Source: Cytospora piceicola (Eukaryota; Ascomycota; Sordariomycetes; Diaporthales; Cytosporaceae). Taken from it: a DNA stretch of 64,000 nt. How positions within the stretch are numbered: position 1 is the first letter of the stretch; every line of letters begins with the position of its first letter. Both the position numbers and the translations under genes were made by a program. The stretch lies in the NCBI GenBank assembly GCA_023375675.1, contig JALQBC010000025.1, positions 62,001 to 126,000 on the forward strand, written 5' to 3'. Below the pieces are notes generated by a model. That model saw only the letters and a list, made by a program, of their open reading frames with translations. It was not told the DNA's origin and searched no databases. Below, one piece after another: positions 1-11,878 of the stretch.

Positions 1-3000
1 GTGGCCGCAACCATAAGTAACCCCTCCATAAAGTTGAAGAAGCCATACATGCCCAGCCAGTAGCCGAGGTTCGGTTCGCCGCCACTCTCATTGCTTTCCG
101 CCCACCAGTTGAGCCAAACACCTGATTGTGTTAGTGAGTTACTGTGCGAGACTTGGTACAGACTTACTGCCTATCCCAAAGAATGTCTCCTGCACTGCGA
201 CGAGGCCCACAAACACGGCCATACTCCAGGGCCCTAAAGCACGAGCGTAGTACTTGTAAGTCGCCCAGTCTCCGGCCTTTCGGCCGTCATCGGCCACAGC
301 TTTGGCGGACGGAAGATTAGTTTGCGGGTTGTCGGTAAAGTCGTCAACAACTTCCCCTTTATTTTCGTGGCTGGCTTGATCCTCCTGAAGCTTGACCTGC
401 AAGGTGTGGATGTAGTTTCCTGGAACATTAAGCTCGGCAAATTTACCTTGCTCAACAATCTTACCATCCTGATCGAGGGCGAGGATCAGATCGGCCTGTG
501 GTAGTCGTTTCACTATAAGAGGTCAGCAAATATAAGGAGAATTTCATGTCCGTCATCGAACTTTACCAGAGTGGGTTGCGAGAATGACAGTCGTGCCAAG
601 CTTGCGAAGGAGGCCGCTTCGACCGAAAACACGCTTGAAGACTACTTCCTCAGTCACAGAGTCCAGGCCACTTAGAACATCGTCGAATACGGCCAACTTC
701 TTTCGGGAGTACACGGCTCGAGCAATAGACTGTGACATGGTTAGTCTGGCTCTCTTGTTCAACCTTGGGGGCTTAGCTCACGATGCGTTGCTTCTGCCCA
801 CCACTCAGCTTGACCCCCTTGCTGCCGACAACAGTTGAGTCTCCATCAGGCAACTGACGGAGGTCGACACTGAGGCCACATGCTTGACAAACAGTTGCAT
901 ACCACACTGCGTCAAACTCCGATTTAGCAGTGATATTGTCCCGGACAGATCCATTAGTGACCCATGGTGTCTGATCACAGTATGCGATCTCTGAAGACGA
1001 AACTTCTACCTGGCCTCCAAGTATTGAAGTCTCGCCGAGGAGCCCCTTGAGCAGCGTTGACTTGCCACATCCTACTGGGCCAACGAGAATCGTGAGCTCA
1101 GAGCCAGGATGTATGGCAGTATTTACTTCACTGACGAGGTGGGAACTCGAGTCTGACCACCCAAAGCTGCCTCCAGTGACAATGATCTTGTTCTGCGAAA
1201 GCTTTCGTACCGAATCCAGTTCAAACCCTTCCTCGCCTGAATCCGAGCAAGTGTCAGTGCTGGTGGAGGGCAGAATCCTCTGTTCGGTCCTCGAAGCTTC
1301 CAACAAGAAACCTTGGATTCTTCCAAAACAACCCAATGCGGCCCATCCCTGTGGTATCGCATACAGTAAGTTGCCCAAGGGCGCTGCCAAAAGGTTCAGA
1401 GCTGCTAGAGATGTTATCGCTTGTGACACGGACAGTCCATTTCCTCCTTGTACGAGGGCCACTATCGCATAGGCCGTGAAGACGAACAACGAATTGAAGG
1501 TTCCGGGGAGGTTGACTGTTGAGTGGTCAGCTTTCCTTTCATATTCAAGACTTCGCTTGCGATTATGGCTGACCCAGAGAGATATTGAGACTTTGCACCC
1601 TTCTGTATCTTTTCGAGGTGGCGAGCTCGCTACTACGCAGCTGGTGTATTTCGGCAGAGAGGTGGTTGGTGAGACCAAGCATCTTGACGTTCCGCATCGA
1701 TCCCAGGATCCCGGAAGTGAAGTTGATCCTGCGCTGTATTGCCTCGAGCCAAGCCCTTTGTATCGATGTGATGAAGCCAGCAATTACTACTGAGAGGCCA
1801 GTAGAGACTATAACGACGCATTAGCCTTGATATCGTCAACCAATCCTTCGCTTTCAACACCTACTGAGTGTAACAAGGACGGGCGCCACGCAGACTGCCC
1901 CAAGTTGGAGATAGAGCAAGTACACAGCTATGCCCAATTGCACGACACTAGGCACGACCTCTATTATCAAGTACCAGAACGATTCTGCAATTGCCTGCAC
2001 GTCGGTGCCCATCAAGCTCATAGCCGCTGACTCGTTGATGTCGGCTATCGGGAGAGTCAGCATCTTCATATAGATGACGGGGATTAGTTGGCCACGCATC
2101 ATTGTCATCAGACGATACGAGAGGTGAGATGACCATCCAGTCATTATCTGTGCGTCATGGTTATTGATATTCCAAATACGTGGCGGGAAACCTCGAAACT
2201 CACTGCAAGACCGATGTAGACAAACGCAAAAGCACCGATCAAGCCATATCCGGTATTGGTTGAATCCGTTCCCTGCACAAAGTGGATGGCATCCTGGATG
2301 AGATAGACCTGACTTATACTTAGTCCAACATAGCAGAGCTTCGGGACGTAGATAGTCAGAACATCCCAGCGTAGACTCCACACAGATGCGCACGCCAATG
2401 CGTGCTTTCGCTTCTGGTTACCTGGTCCGCGTGAGTTTGGATCCCATTGATGCAGATGCGGCGTTCCTTACAGTTATTCCAAGTGGACTGCAGCCGAGCA
2501 GCCAAATCCGCCGAGTCGAGCTTCTCAGAGATAGCCGGCAGTTCATCTAGGGTCAGGACGTTTCCGAACCCGGTAAGCAGAAGCGAGTTCAGCCACCAGA
2601 AGGAACTACGGCTGAACAGCCCGCTTGTACTTTCGTGCGAAAAGCTGCGATCCAACCCAAGTAGTAGAGAGCGTTTCTCTACGGCCTCCAAGACAAGAAC
2701 CAGACACTTCACAGCCAGAGAAGCAGTCAGGACGCCAGCGACTGCATCATCATTTCCAATAAGCCACTGGGTCCGAACGCGTGTAGCATCGAATAGCACC
2801 GTTGCGATGAGATATAAGTTGATGAGAAAGGATGGTCTGGCGGATTTTACGTGCTCGAAGTGAGACAAGACGGCCAGTGTCAAGCCTGAGAGTACAGAGA
2901 GCGTGGTCGATGCAACGGAAATGTCGGTTCGGATAACAGAATTTGTAGTTGTCAGCGCCAGCAGGGCGACTTGGAGAGCGGTATAAACACCGATAGTTCC

Positions 3001-3339
3001 CTGGTTTTGTGAGTTTGTCTCCCTCTTGTTTGCCATATATTAGATACCATGCAACATACAAGTTTGCTGACATAAAGAGCATTCCTTTTGACTCGAAGCC
3101 TTCGCCGAAACAGCCGAAATGCCCGTAATGGCGTTAAGAGGATAAAGCAAGCCGCAGGTAGAATCGCAAAGATGGTCTCTTCGAACAGGACTGTAGTTCC
3201 CCTGTCAGTGTCAAATTCCATACGGCCTGGGTTTCACCTGGATGGCAGCGTTACCTGTGAAATCAAAGCCACCGCGGCAATCCGCTGACTTCACACTCGG
3301 GCCGAATGAGGTGTCGCCACACACTGTCGGGAATTCCAT
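1..3339 (-). CDS. ABCC-type multidrug ABC transporter, 3' end missing at window edge
   Basis: Full-size ABC exporter of the fungal multidrug-resistance-associated (ABCC) group, expected in the plasma or vacuolar membrane. Exons, in transcript order: 3339-3255, 3190-3060, 3000-2472, 2421-2204, 2147-1865, 1807-1574, 1515-782, 729-567, 512-168, 121-<1. All nine introns are 46-64 bp and phases agree throughout, giving about 947 residues before the edge. The ATG at 3339 starts a short exon with the Cys-Gly-Asp-x-Ser-Phe-Gly-Pro opening usual in this family. Order: TMD0-like hydrophobic segment (about 30-190), TMD1 (about 260-560), NBD1 with Walker A GPVGCGKST (639-647), LSGGQ (730-734) and Walker B ending at Asp754/Asp755, then a linker and the start of TMD2. 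NBD2 lies outside. Substrate cannot be told from sequence. Family assignment is firm; the third and sixth donors (GTGAGT, GTCAGC) are the least certain joins. Confidence 0.9.
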
Positions 3340-4225
3340 TGCCTCTGATGTAGGGCATGCAACACGATTGGTTTGCTGCAGGTGGGGGGCTTTTGCAAAA
3401 CTTAGTTGTCCTGGACGAGGGAGGATTCGAAGTACTTCAATGCATTTATTGCGCGTCCAATGCAGGTGTTATCTATACCCCGGCAAGTCACCCCTGACAG
3501 CGCTTTGGAGCAAGGCACCAATAGCGTCAGGCTAGCTGTATATGATCCATCTTTCCCGAGGTCCCCGATAGGACAGGCCTCTTTAAGGCTCAAGGATAAA
3601 GACAAATGAGTTGGACAACAAGAAACTGTAAGACGGGTGATGATTCCATCCGTGTCACCATCCATATCTATAAGCACTAGTGAACCATCTTACGGTTTAC
3701 ACCTTTAATTTGAGCGATGTGCATACTCATGTTACAATTTGCGTAATCCATGGAGGGGTCGTTCTCACCGTAGTACGGTATAAATCGAGCACTCGAGACA
3801 TGTTCCTCATCTGGTTCATAGAGTGTATAATTGTATCACATCACCTACGAGGAGGTAATCTAGTATGTCACGAAGTTTGCAAATATAAATTGAAGTCAAA
3901 ACAAATCTTTAATGTTTATTATGAGGCAGTAGCGATTTCCTGTGTCAAAATTAGCCTTTCTGTAATTAATATTTAAGTTGTCCCGAAACCCAACCATGGT
4001 ATGGAATCAATGCCTGACACCTGAACAAAGGAAATAAAAGGAACACCATCACTTGATGGTAGAATATCTGACAGGTGTTTTACCGTAAGAAATAGAGGGG
4101 CAGAGGGTGTAGCAAAGGAGACCAAAGAAATCCAGGGCAGTGTTGATTTCGCAAGCGTAAATCACTGGACTAAGGCAAGGGCCCTAGGGCGTCAATCCTC
4201 TCGACTCAAAAACTTGAGCAGAAGC
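3340..4225. other. Intergenic, no gene seen
   Basis: Promoter side of the ABC transporter and 3' side of the membrane-protein gene. The part from about 3660 to 4000 is AT-richer than its surroundings. Short open frames here start at non-ATG codons or show no coding character. I see no RNA gene or repeat. Confidence 0.6.
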
Positions 4226-5713
4226 CTACACCTGCGAGGTCTTGCTTCTAGCCGCGGCCTGGGGTCTTGAAGGCCCCTCTCCCGCATCACCGTCCTGGTC
4301 ACGTCTGCGCTTGAACAGAGCGCCGGACATGCCCCAGGTCTTCCCCCTCCCCATCACCGGTCTTGCCTTCTCCTCCTCGTCGTAGTCGAGGCTAGTGAAG
4401 AGGGTGGGAGACCGCGCACCCTCCCGCAACAACTCCAGACATTCCTTAAAAACGTCCGAGGTCCCGTCGGGAGCCTCGATGACGGACCCGTCGACATCCA
4501 CCTCGGCGAACTTGGCCACGCGCCCGGCCAGAGAGGCCTTCTGCTCCAAGATCCGCGAGTCGGGAACGAAAGGACCTCCGTGTTCCCATACTGGATACTG
4601 TTCTCCAGTCGAATCGGATACATCCTTACCAGTTTCAGTTTCGGTCTTGTTGTTGCTGTTGTTGTTATCAGAGTCCGTGTTCGTCTGGACAGTCGTCTCG
4701 GCCGGCTGGGCACCAGTCACGGTGCTGAAGACCTCCGAGGTCCAATCGTCCGGATTGTAGGTGTCGGCCTCGCTGTCAGATGCAAAGTCCTCCCAGCTGT
4801 CGTGCTTGCTGCCGAAGTAAAAGGTTTCCGGAGCAGGCAAGGGAGCAGACTCGGCCGAACGCTGGAAAGTAGCAACTTCAGTGCTGGGAGCACAAGGCTT
4901 CTGGCTATGTCTAGTAGCGCTAAGACCGCGGTATCGAGAGACCTTGGCTGGTGCCGGTCTCCATCTTTGGACGTCCTCTTCTTCACTCGACACGTCGGAG
5001 TCTATGACCACGAACCTAGAGGGCCCAGGAATAGTTGACGAGCCAGTATAGGCCGGACGCCGAGAGACACTAAGACCACAAGACACCCTGGACATTGCTG
5101 GCTTGGGCTTAGCAGGAAGAATACCAGCAAAGACCAAGGAATCAGCATCCGATTTCGGAGCCTGAGGTCCGGCGCGAGGCGACAAGTATCGAGAAAGACC
5201 AAAAGGTTCAGAAGAAGATGAACTGTTATCATCATCATCAATCTCTCGAGCCTTACCCTTCCCCTTGCTCTCGCGCTTGCTGTTCTTCCCCATAGGAGCA
5301 CCGGCAGGAATGAGAACTGTCTCCCCGTCTTCATCACCATGGACCAAGACAGCCCCACCCCTATGAGGCGCCAGAACACCGTGCCGAACGACCTGTCTAC
5401 CGCGCTTTCCATAGTTAGCACCGGCCACGTTGGACTTACCTCCCTCGTCCACCTCGGGAATGACGAACATGTCAGGGTCGGGCAAGCGGGCGCGGCCGGG
5501 GCGGACCGCGCCAAGCTCGAGGTCGCGCGCGCCGAAGAGGTCGCTGAGGTCGAATTCGACGCCGTCTCGTGAAGGGCGTACGGGCCTCGCGGGACGTACG
5601 GGTCCCTTGGGGCGGCGCAGATAGCATGTGATGCAGGCCAACACGAGGGCGACAATGACAACGGCGAACACCGCGGCAATGTAGGCCCCACGCTTCTTCT
5701 CTCCTGCAGACAT
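4226..5713 (-). CDS. Single-pass membrane protein, low-complexity, unknown function
   Basis: Uninterrupted frame of 495 codons starting at the ATG at 5713 (the GTG one codon upstream is not a eukaryotic start). Residues about 9-32 form one strongly hydrophobic segment (Gly-Ala-Tyr-Ile-Ala-Ala to Ile-Thr-Cys-Tyr-Leu) followed at once by Arg-Arg-Pro-Lys and a Pro/Arg-rich stretch, so an N-out/C-in signal anchor is likely. The rest is disordered: acidic and serine runs (Asp-Asp-Asp-Asp-Asn-Ser5), an Asn/Thr-rich patch and a basic C-terminal Lys-Arg-Arg-Arg. No catalytic motif is seen. I do not recognise the family; such proteins are common and poorly conserved in Sordariomycetes. An overlapping frame at 5002-5691 on the same strand is a compositional shadow. 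Confidence 0.7.
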   Translation of the reverse strand: MSAGEKKRGAYIAAVFAVVIVALVLACITCYLRRPKGPVRPARPVRPSRDGVEFDLSDLFGARDLELGAVRPGRARLPDPDMFVIPEVDEGGKSNVAGANYGKRGRQVVRHGVLAPHRGGAVLVHGDEDGETVLIPAGAPMGKNSKRESKGKGKAREIDDDDNSSSSSEPFGLSRYLSPRAGPQAPKSDADSLVFAGILPAKPKPAMSRVSCGLSVSRRPAYTGSSTIPGPSRFVVIDSDVSSEEEDVQRWRPAPAKVSRYRGLSATRHSQKPCAPSTEVATFQRSAESAPLPAPETFYFGSKHDSWEDFASDSEADTYNPDDWTSEVFSTVTGAQPAETTVQTNTDSDNNNSNNKTETETGKDVSDSTGEQYPVWEHGGPFVPDSRILEQKASLAGRVAKFAEVDVDGSVIEAPDGTSDVFKECLELLREGARSPTLFTSLDYDEEEKARPVMGRGKTWGMSGALFKRRRDQDGDAGEGPSRPQAAARSKTSQV

Positions 5714-6926
5714 CACCGCGGGCGTAGTGGATGTGTCGTTTCGGTTCTTTTCTCTTTCTGTTCTTCGTTTCTGTGTTAGTGTTGAAATATGTCAGCAGTT
5801 GTTCTTGACTTCCTTGGGGGAAAGCTCAAGTGTGCCAAAACGCTAGACTTGTGTGTTTTGTGTGTTGGGATCAGAAGGTTGTGTGTTCAGATCAGCGTTT
5901 GGTTGGAACTTGAGCTGTGGGATGACAAGAAACCTGTTGTATGCAGAGTATGGAGATAATTTCGAACTTGCGGCGTGGAAGGCAGGTTATATACTCCATG
6001 ACCCACGGGTGTCCAGGACCGACACAAAGACATTGTTGGTGACATGCTCTTTGACCCAGCACAAAGACTATTGTCTACCAACGAGACCTCGCCTTCAAAG
6101 AGGTCCAAGGGTATTGGGAGCCAGACGAGTGCGTGCTAATAGAATAAGCTGCTCCTTTGTGAAGAACAAGGCTTTTGTTGCTCAGGGAGGAGACAGTCAT
6201 CCCTTGTTCCTCGACACGCCACATGTGCAGGCAGTGGGCAGTGAGCCGCGAGACCGTGGGCGTTTGGTCATCTTCGGACGACCTGGAAGACACTCGGCTC
6301 CTTTAGCATTCAATGTTTTGTTTTGAAACTGGAGCTATACATACCGGTCCAAAATCCCGAGGCAGGTTGGTCTGCAAGACTGCCACGACATAGGAACCGG
6401 ATCGATCGAGGCCCTCTCGCCTTCGATATGCACATACACCCACGACGGAGATCAACTCCATCCAAAGGCATCAAACCCTCGTCCGAAGAAATGAATGTAT
6501 TAATCTACGCTCATTCGATATCGATAAAACCCCACAGGCCTCGCTTAATGAAGGCCACCAAAGATTGCAGAGTTGAGGGTTATCATTAGTTCATGACCGC
6601 TTTAAAAACACCCGAGCCCACTCCGGATCCATTTCTCAAAGACACCACCACCAAAATGACCAAGACTGACTTAGACCATTACTGATACAACATGCGGTTA
6701 CAAGTTTGGCCGTGGAAAAAAAAGCCCCTGATTGTCCGGTAAATATGAAGGTCGCTCAGAAATCACCCTTGCCGTTGACTGGCCAGTGAGTGCTTGTTGC
6801 TTTCAACTGAATTCGGGAACCCTCTTGGTGGGTTTCTTATCTCGCCGCACAGCAGATGCCATGTCAGAATCCGAGTGAGTTGCACACTTCAGGGCGCTCC
6901 GAGAACTACGAGGCCTAGTGAGTGGC
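5714..6926. other. Intergenic, nothing supported
   Basis: Upstream region of the membrane-protein gene. Open frames at 5853-6326 and 6323-6589 lack domain or codon support. No promoter motif or repeat could be assigned. Confidence 0.55.
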
Positions 6927-7425
6927 TCACATGTTTCCGAGGATCTTGTTGGCTTTTATGGTGTTGGCCTTATACTCTTCAGACGTCCAACCCCTGTTGT
7001 TCAGGTCCTCCTGCATTTTCGCAACTTTTTTCTGGGCGCGCTCGTCACGGATATTCCTGTAAATATCTCGCGGTAGTCGGAATATTTCCCGTGCAGCATC
7101 AAGAACCTTTTGGACGCGACGATGCAACCCCCCTCTTAAGCGTGTCGAAGCCTCCTCGATGTCCTGGTCGTTCTCCTAGTCGACCTTGGTTCGGTGGAGG
7201 AAGACAAGCCCTTCTTCCAAATTCATTTCAGAGAGACGTTTATCTCGATCGGAACACTCATCCTCGGTAGGCTTCACAAGAATACTGCTGTGGTACTTCC
7301 CACGACGGTGGTGGAACAGAGCCTTGATTGATTGTCGAATATTAAGGACAGAAAGCGTCCGCAGGCCGGGGACGAAGCCTCCTCGCAGGCCACTGCCCAT
7401 TCCACGGTCCAATGTAAAAGCTCGT
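6927..7425 (-). pseudogene. Possible broken small gene (one in-frame TAG)
   Basis: One reading frame runs from near the stop of the universal stress gene (first ATG about 7400) to a TGA at 6927 and is interrupted only by a TAG at 7178-7176. The part after the stop is charged and helix-prone (contains RLPRDIYRNIRDERAQKK and ends KANKILGNM), which looks like real protein rather than chance translation. A C-to-T change in a CAG (Gln) codon, in CpA context, would produce the TAG. No GT-AG intron can remove it. The product is not recognised. It may instead be a fortuitous frame: it lies in the same frame and directly behind the upstream gene's stop. Confidence 0.35.
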
Positions 7426-7430
7426 CCTTC

Positions 7431-10086
7431 CTATGGGTCGCTCTTCGCATTGGAAAGGGTCCTCTCCATCGGATTGGTGATGTTGTTGACCTGTGTGATC
7501 GGCATCTTCTTGTACTTGGACTGCTTCCGGAGCTTCTTGCGTGCCACCATCACAGGAACAGAACTCTTGGTCACAAGGTAATTAGAGAAAGAGCCAAGGA
7601 TCACACTGAAAGGTCTCGTTAGCAAAACGTGATGTCTGATGTCTGGATAGGTGTTTCGACTTACCCCTTCAGTGCACTTTGTCCGCGGCTGCCCACTACA
7701 ACGAGGGTAGGACTGACAACATCAATGATCTCCAAGATCTGATGTTTCGGGTTCTTGCAGTGCAAAACTTCAACGATCACGCGGACCTGAAGCCTAGTCT
7801 TCCTGAGTAGTTTGGTCACTTTCTCAGTAATATCTTGAACTGCCCTATGTCGGTCCTCCGCCGCTTTGGATTTGGCTGGGCCAAGCGCGAGATCCGAGCC
7901 CTGGCCTGCCTTTTGCACCTCTAACATGCTGCCACCAGGAGTGACGGGTGCCTTGTTATTTGCGACTACGCTCAACGCAGCGCCTTGCTCCTTCATGGCC
8001 TTCGGATCGTCGGGCACTTGAGCGCTGCCTCCTGGTGTAACGCCGGCGTCCTCGTCGACGCAGGAGATGCATATCATGGTATCGCCATCTCGCAACACTG
8101 TGCCAACGGCCCATTCCAAGGCATGCGTAGACTCGTCACTCAGATCGGTAGCAACGATGTACTTGCGGAGGGGCCGCTGCTCATCCTTCGCATCCTGGAC
8201 GACTTTGCGCCAGTCCCCGCGGTATATGATGCGGAGAGCACGAGCAGCATTTGGCGTGTCCCTGATGGCAGTTTGCGAGAAGGAAAGTTTCTGTGCCCGC
8301 CTGATATCCGTAAGATCGGCCTCCGTGTCACTGGTTACAGGTGTCCTAGTGCCCGAGGGTGGGCCATCGTCAAAGCTTGTGGCGGGATGTATGTCACTTT
8401 GCCTCGACTGCTTAGGCCTCTCGCCCTGGGGGCCAGTAATATTAATTTCGGGCTCATCCAGCAGTGAGCGGTACTGGTACTTTGTGTCTGGGTTGGTTTT
8501 CGAGACCTCGATGCCTGTGTCGTGTTTGTCAGAATGTACGTCTTTCGCCATTGAGTGCCCAGCCCGCTTATAAGGGAATGCGATCGAATGCGAGGCTGCG
8601 GGTGTGCTCCTAGTATAAGGAGCTTCTTCGTCAAGGGAGAAGTTTGGTATCCTCATGAAAACCGTGTTGAGAAAGAAGAATGATTCACTAGACAGTGCCG
8701 AAATCGTGATGTGGTTTTGGGAGGATGAAGGCATGGTGCATGTCTCGAGTGGAGATGGGTGGGGATTTTTTTTCGGGTATAAGAAAGTGATTGAATGTGT
8801 GGTGGTTTTCTCAATGACGAAATACTGAGGGTTAAGATGATGTATTTCGATTACCAATGAAATTTGTGGGGATAAGTCCTTCAGACTGGGTAAAAGAATG
8901 TGTTTGTGATGTTTATTCCGAAGGTAGAAAAAGGGAAAAGACATATTTGACTTACGCTCTTCTTCCGCAGCCGCTAACAAGCTCAGTGCTTTCCTAGCAG
9001 CGTTGGTCTTCGGTCCTCCCTTATCAGAATCGGGAGTCAGCCCCTCGAAGTTTCTAGCTGCCTTGCGGCCGCGCTCGCCTTCCTCTTGGGACGAATAACC
9101 ATCGTCGCTGCTGTCTTCAAGTAGCTCATCGCCGTCGGGACTCAGATAGTCCTTAGTCAGCCTTCCACCACCGGCCTGGTCATCTGATTTCTTTCTGCGC
9201 CCGATTTCTGCGAGAGCCCCACCCGATCGGAGGAGGTTCGCGTCGGAGAGTCGCCTGTATGCATTGTTCATGTCCACGCCATAAGTCTCCTGAACAACGG
9301 CCCTAGCAGCTGGACTGAGGTGCCTGCCGCCAGACAACAAATGAGGCGCTGGTGAGCTAGATCGCATAGCCAGGCGGTTGTGTGGAGACCTTGACTTGCT
9401 GCCGAGACGCAGGGCAGGAGCAGCATTCGTATTGCGCCCTATATCACCAGGAAGGGGTATCCTACTGGGATCATTGCCACGCACAAGGTGAGCCATGGAG
9501 GAAGACGGCGGGGCACTCTTCTTGTTGCCCATCGAGACTCTCTTGGGCATTGCCTGCCCAGTGTTGGCTGTTATAATGTCGGAAAATTGGTACTCGGAGG
9601 TAAGGTCGCGAATGGCCTCTGATCGTGGGCCAAAGCCGACTGGTCGCGCGGATGCGTCGGACATGTGCCGAGGGTGCGAGGAATTGGAAGCGTAGGCGAG
9701 CTTGCTGTGTGACAGCACAGGTGAGGAGGGGGTACTGAGGACCTGTTTGTTCGCATATCCAGAAGATGAAGGGCTATCCATGTCGAGCATGCTCCTGACG
9801 GGGATTGAGCTGACATTCAAGCCGCTCCTTGATGGACCTGCTCGTTGGATAGCTGGTTAGCTTGCTATAGACATGACGAGAACCTATGCGACATGGTACG
9901 AAATGGGTAAAATTCACCTATGTCAAGCATGCTCCTAACGGGCGAGCGGGCAGCGTATGGTGATGGAGACCGGGCGCCACTGAGTGCGCCGGGTCGGCTC
10001 CTCGCCGCAATGAGTGCCTCGACCTCTACTCTCTCCTCCTCTAACGCAGCCTCCAAAGACATGGTCTTGTGCGGTGGTCGCGACAT
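7431..10086 (-). CDS. Universal stress protein (UspA fold) with long disordered N-terminus
   Basis: Exons 10086-9918, 9837-8956, 8595-7665 and 7605-7431 give 718 residues. The first 470 residues are Ser/Pro/Arg-rich and disordered, with a repeated Pro-Val-Arg-Ser-Met-Leu-Asp segment at the end of exon 1 and again in exon 2. The C-terminal UspA domain (about 495-690) begins RKYIVATDLSDES and ends with the nucleotide-binding signature G-x2-G-x9-G-S, which is rebuilt exactly across the third intron and so supports that splice. The family binds ATP and acts in stress responses; a specific role cannot be read. The 360-bp second intron (GTAAGT to CCCGCAG) is a multiple of three and open in frame, so a longer unspliced product of 838 residues is possible; its acceptor is my least certain call. 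Confidence 0.85.
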
Positions 10087-11326
10087 TTTCGATTGGCTTA
10101 TGGTGTGGTTCGACCTAATTAAAAATCTGGGTTGGGACGGTGGTCGAATAGAAATATAATGCAGACAACGGAGTCCTGTTGAAGGAGGATGTCAAGTTGG
10201 AGAGCCACCAAGAAGAACCCGACAAGTCTCGATTCAGGTTTGTAGGTTCGCGTCGTGGAGAACCTAGGGATTTCCAGATTAAGAAAGATGTAGTTGGTTT
10301 CGAGGATTGCCAGCGAGGCAGGCGTCTAGCGTGGGATTATGGTTGGGCGTTCGGTGTGGATGTCGAAGTCAGAGGGGAGAATAAACAGCATCGTGTGTCG
10401 GCAGGCAGAGTATGGGACGGGAGGTCGGTTGCGACTCGCGAGAGATTTCAGATCATGGCTTCGCCGAGTTTGGGCCTGGGGTGCTGCTGTTTGTCCACTT
10501 GCCAAGCAGATTTGCCGTAATTTTTATGTAGAGTGGGAGATGCCAGGCGGGGAACACTGGGAGAGGCTTGGACAGTTGCCAAGTCTTAGGCGAAGGCTTC
10601 GATCGACGGAGAAAGGAGGGGGAGGTTTCTGTGGTGCCTCTCGTCTTGCCTTGTCAGGTCGTCTTGTTGGATAGTGGGTGCGTGTGGGTTTGGGGTGATG
10701 TGATGTAACAGTAAGTAGGTTCTATTGACAACAGGGTACCTAGGTAGGCAGTCTGGCAGTCTGGGTCTTTATTCCTTGCAATCGGTCTGTGACGAAGTTG
10801 TGTTTTCCTATCGGCGGCGGTGAGGACGTCAGAAGATTCAAAGGTGTCTCGGCCGGAGAATGTCGATATCAACGTCGATGGAGGCTCTAGTCAGTCCCGT
10901 GCTCTGATGAGTGGCAGCGGTGGGTTATAATCTAAGGACGGACCGGGCTGACACGGGCGCTAGGCTACGACCGGTTTATCATAGCGGGTGGCAGCTTTGG
11001 TTGTGGCAGACAGGCAGATTAGTTCCGTATCAATTCTGTACTCCGCTTGGGCACCGTTGGGGATGCTTTGTACAGGAACGGGTCAAACGAAATTCAGACA
11101 ACCTGGGAAAGGCCGATCAGAATATTGTCGTGGTCGGTTTGACTACACAACACGCTAGCATACATACGTTCCATAGGGAAATCAAAACACATATGGTTCT
11201 AATGCTCAGGTGCTGTAGTGTCAACAAGCGTTAGATACAACTTCCAGACCGCTCTGTTGCAACTTTTGGGACGCCCAGTTGTCTTGGAGATACCTCGAGT
11301 AGGTAGTGTTTGTACCTAGGTACCTA
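10087..11326. other. Intergenic, promoter side of the stress-protein gene
   Basis: No coding region supported. One copy of the TAGGTACCTA-type motif lies at about 10736-10749 and another at 11313-11326, directly at the edge of the AT-rich element. Confidence 0.55.
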
Positions 11327-11878
11327 CAGTGGGGCGCCAAAAGTCCCCCGACACTCACCCTTTTTACACCAAAACTCGCCTACTTTATTTATATATAACA
11401 AATTAAATCAAATAGCTATAAATCTACAGTCTTCTGAATTTAAGAAATATTTATAAAGATTATAGAAATATTAGTTAAGCGACTTAGTAATATTTCCTTT
11501 TCTCTATTTAAAACAGTTATAAAGTTAAAGTAAAGTATTAAAAAACTATCTTTTATCTATACCGAATTTATAGCGGGTACTATAGGCTTCTAATAGAGCC
11601 TTTATAGCGTATAAGCTGCTAAATAGCTGTTAGTGCACCGAGATTTAGAATTTTAAAATCTAGTAGTTTAACTTTAACTTATTACATTTTAACCAGATAT
11701 TAAATTAAAACTTTAATATTTTAATATGTATTAGTTTAAGTAATTTACTACTTATAAGAATTTTTTCGATATTTATTTACTAATTGAGTATAAAGATAAA
11801 TCTAGTTTAAAAGTATAAGGTTTAGTGGGTTTTTGGTGTGAAAAAGGGTGAGTGTCGGGGGACTTTTGGCGCCCAAGG
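11327..11878. mobile_element. Non-autonomous TIR DNA transposon relic (MITE-like), AT-rich interior
   Basis: Terminal inverted repeats of about 45 bp bracket the element. The left end from 11332 (GGGCGCCAAAAGTCCCCCGA...) is the reverse complement of the right end closing at 11874, matching over about 32 bp before small indels. TA dinucleotides at 11325-11326 and 11879-11880 could be the target duplication of a Tc1/mariner/pogo-type insertion, with terminal bases CAGT... on one side and CCTT... on the other. The interior is very AT-rich with no long open frame, as expected for a short internally deleted copy or one mutated by RIP. No transposase remains. Superfamily is an inference from the possible TA duplication; the inverted repeats are seen directly. 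Confidence 0.8.
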
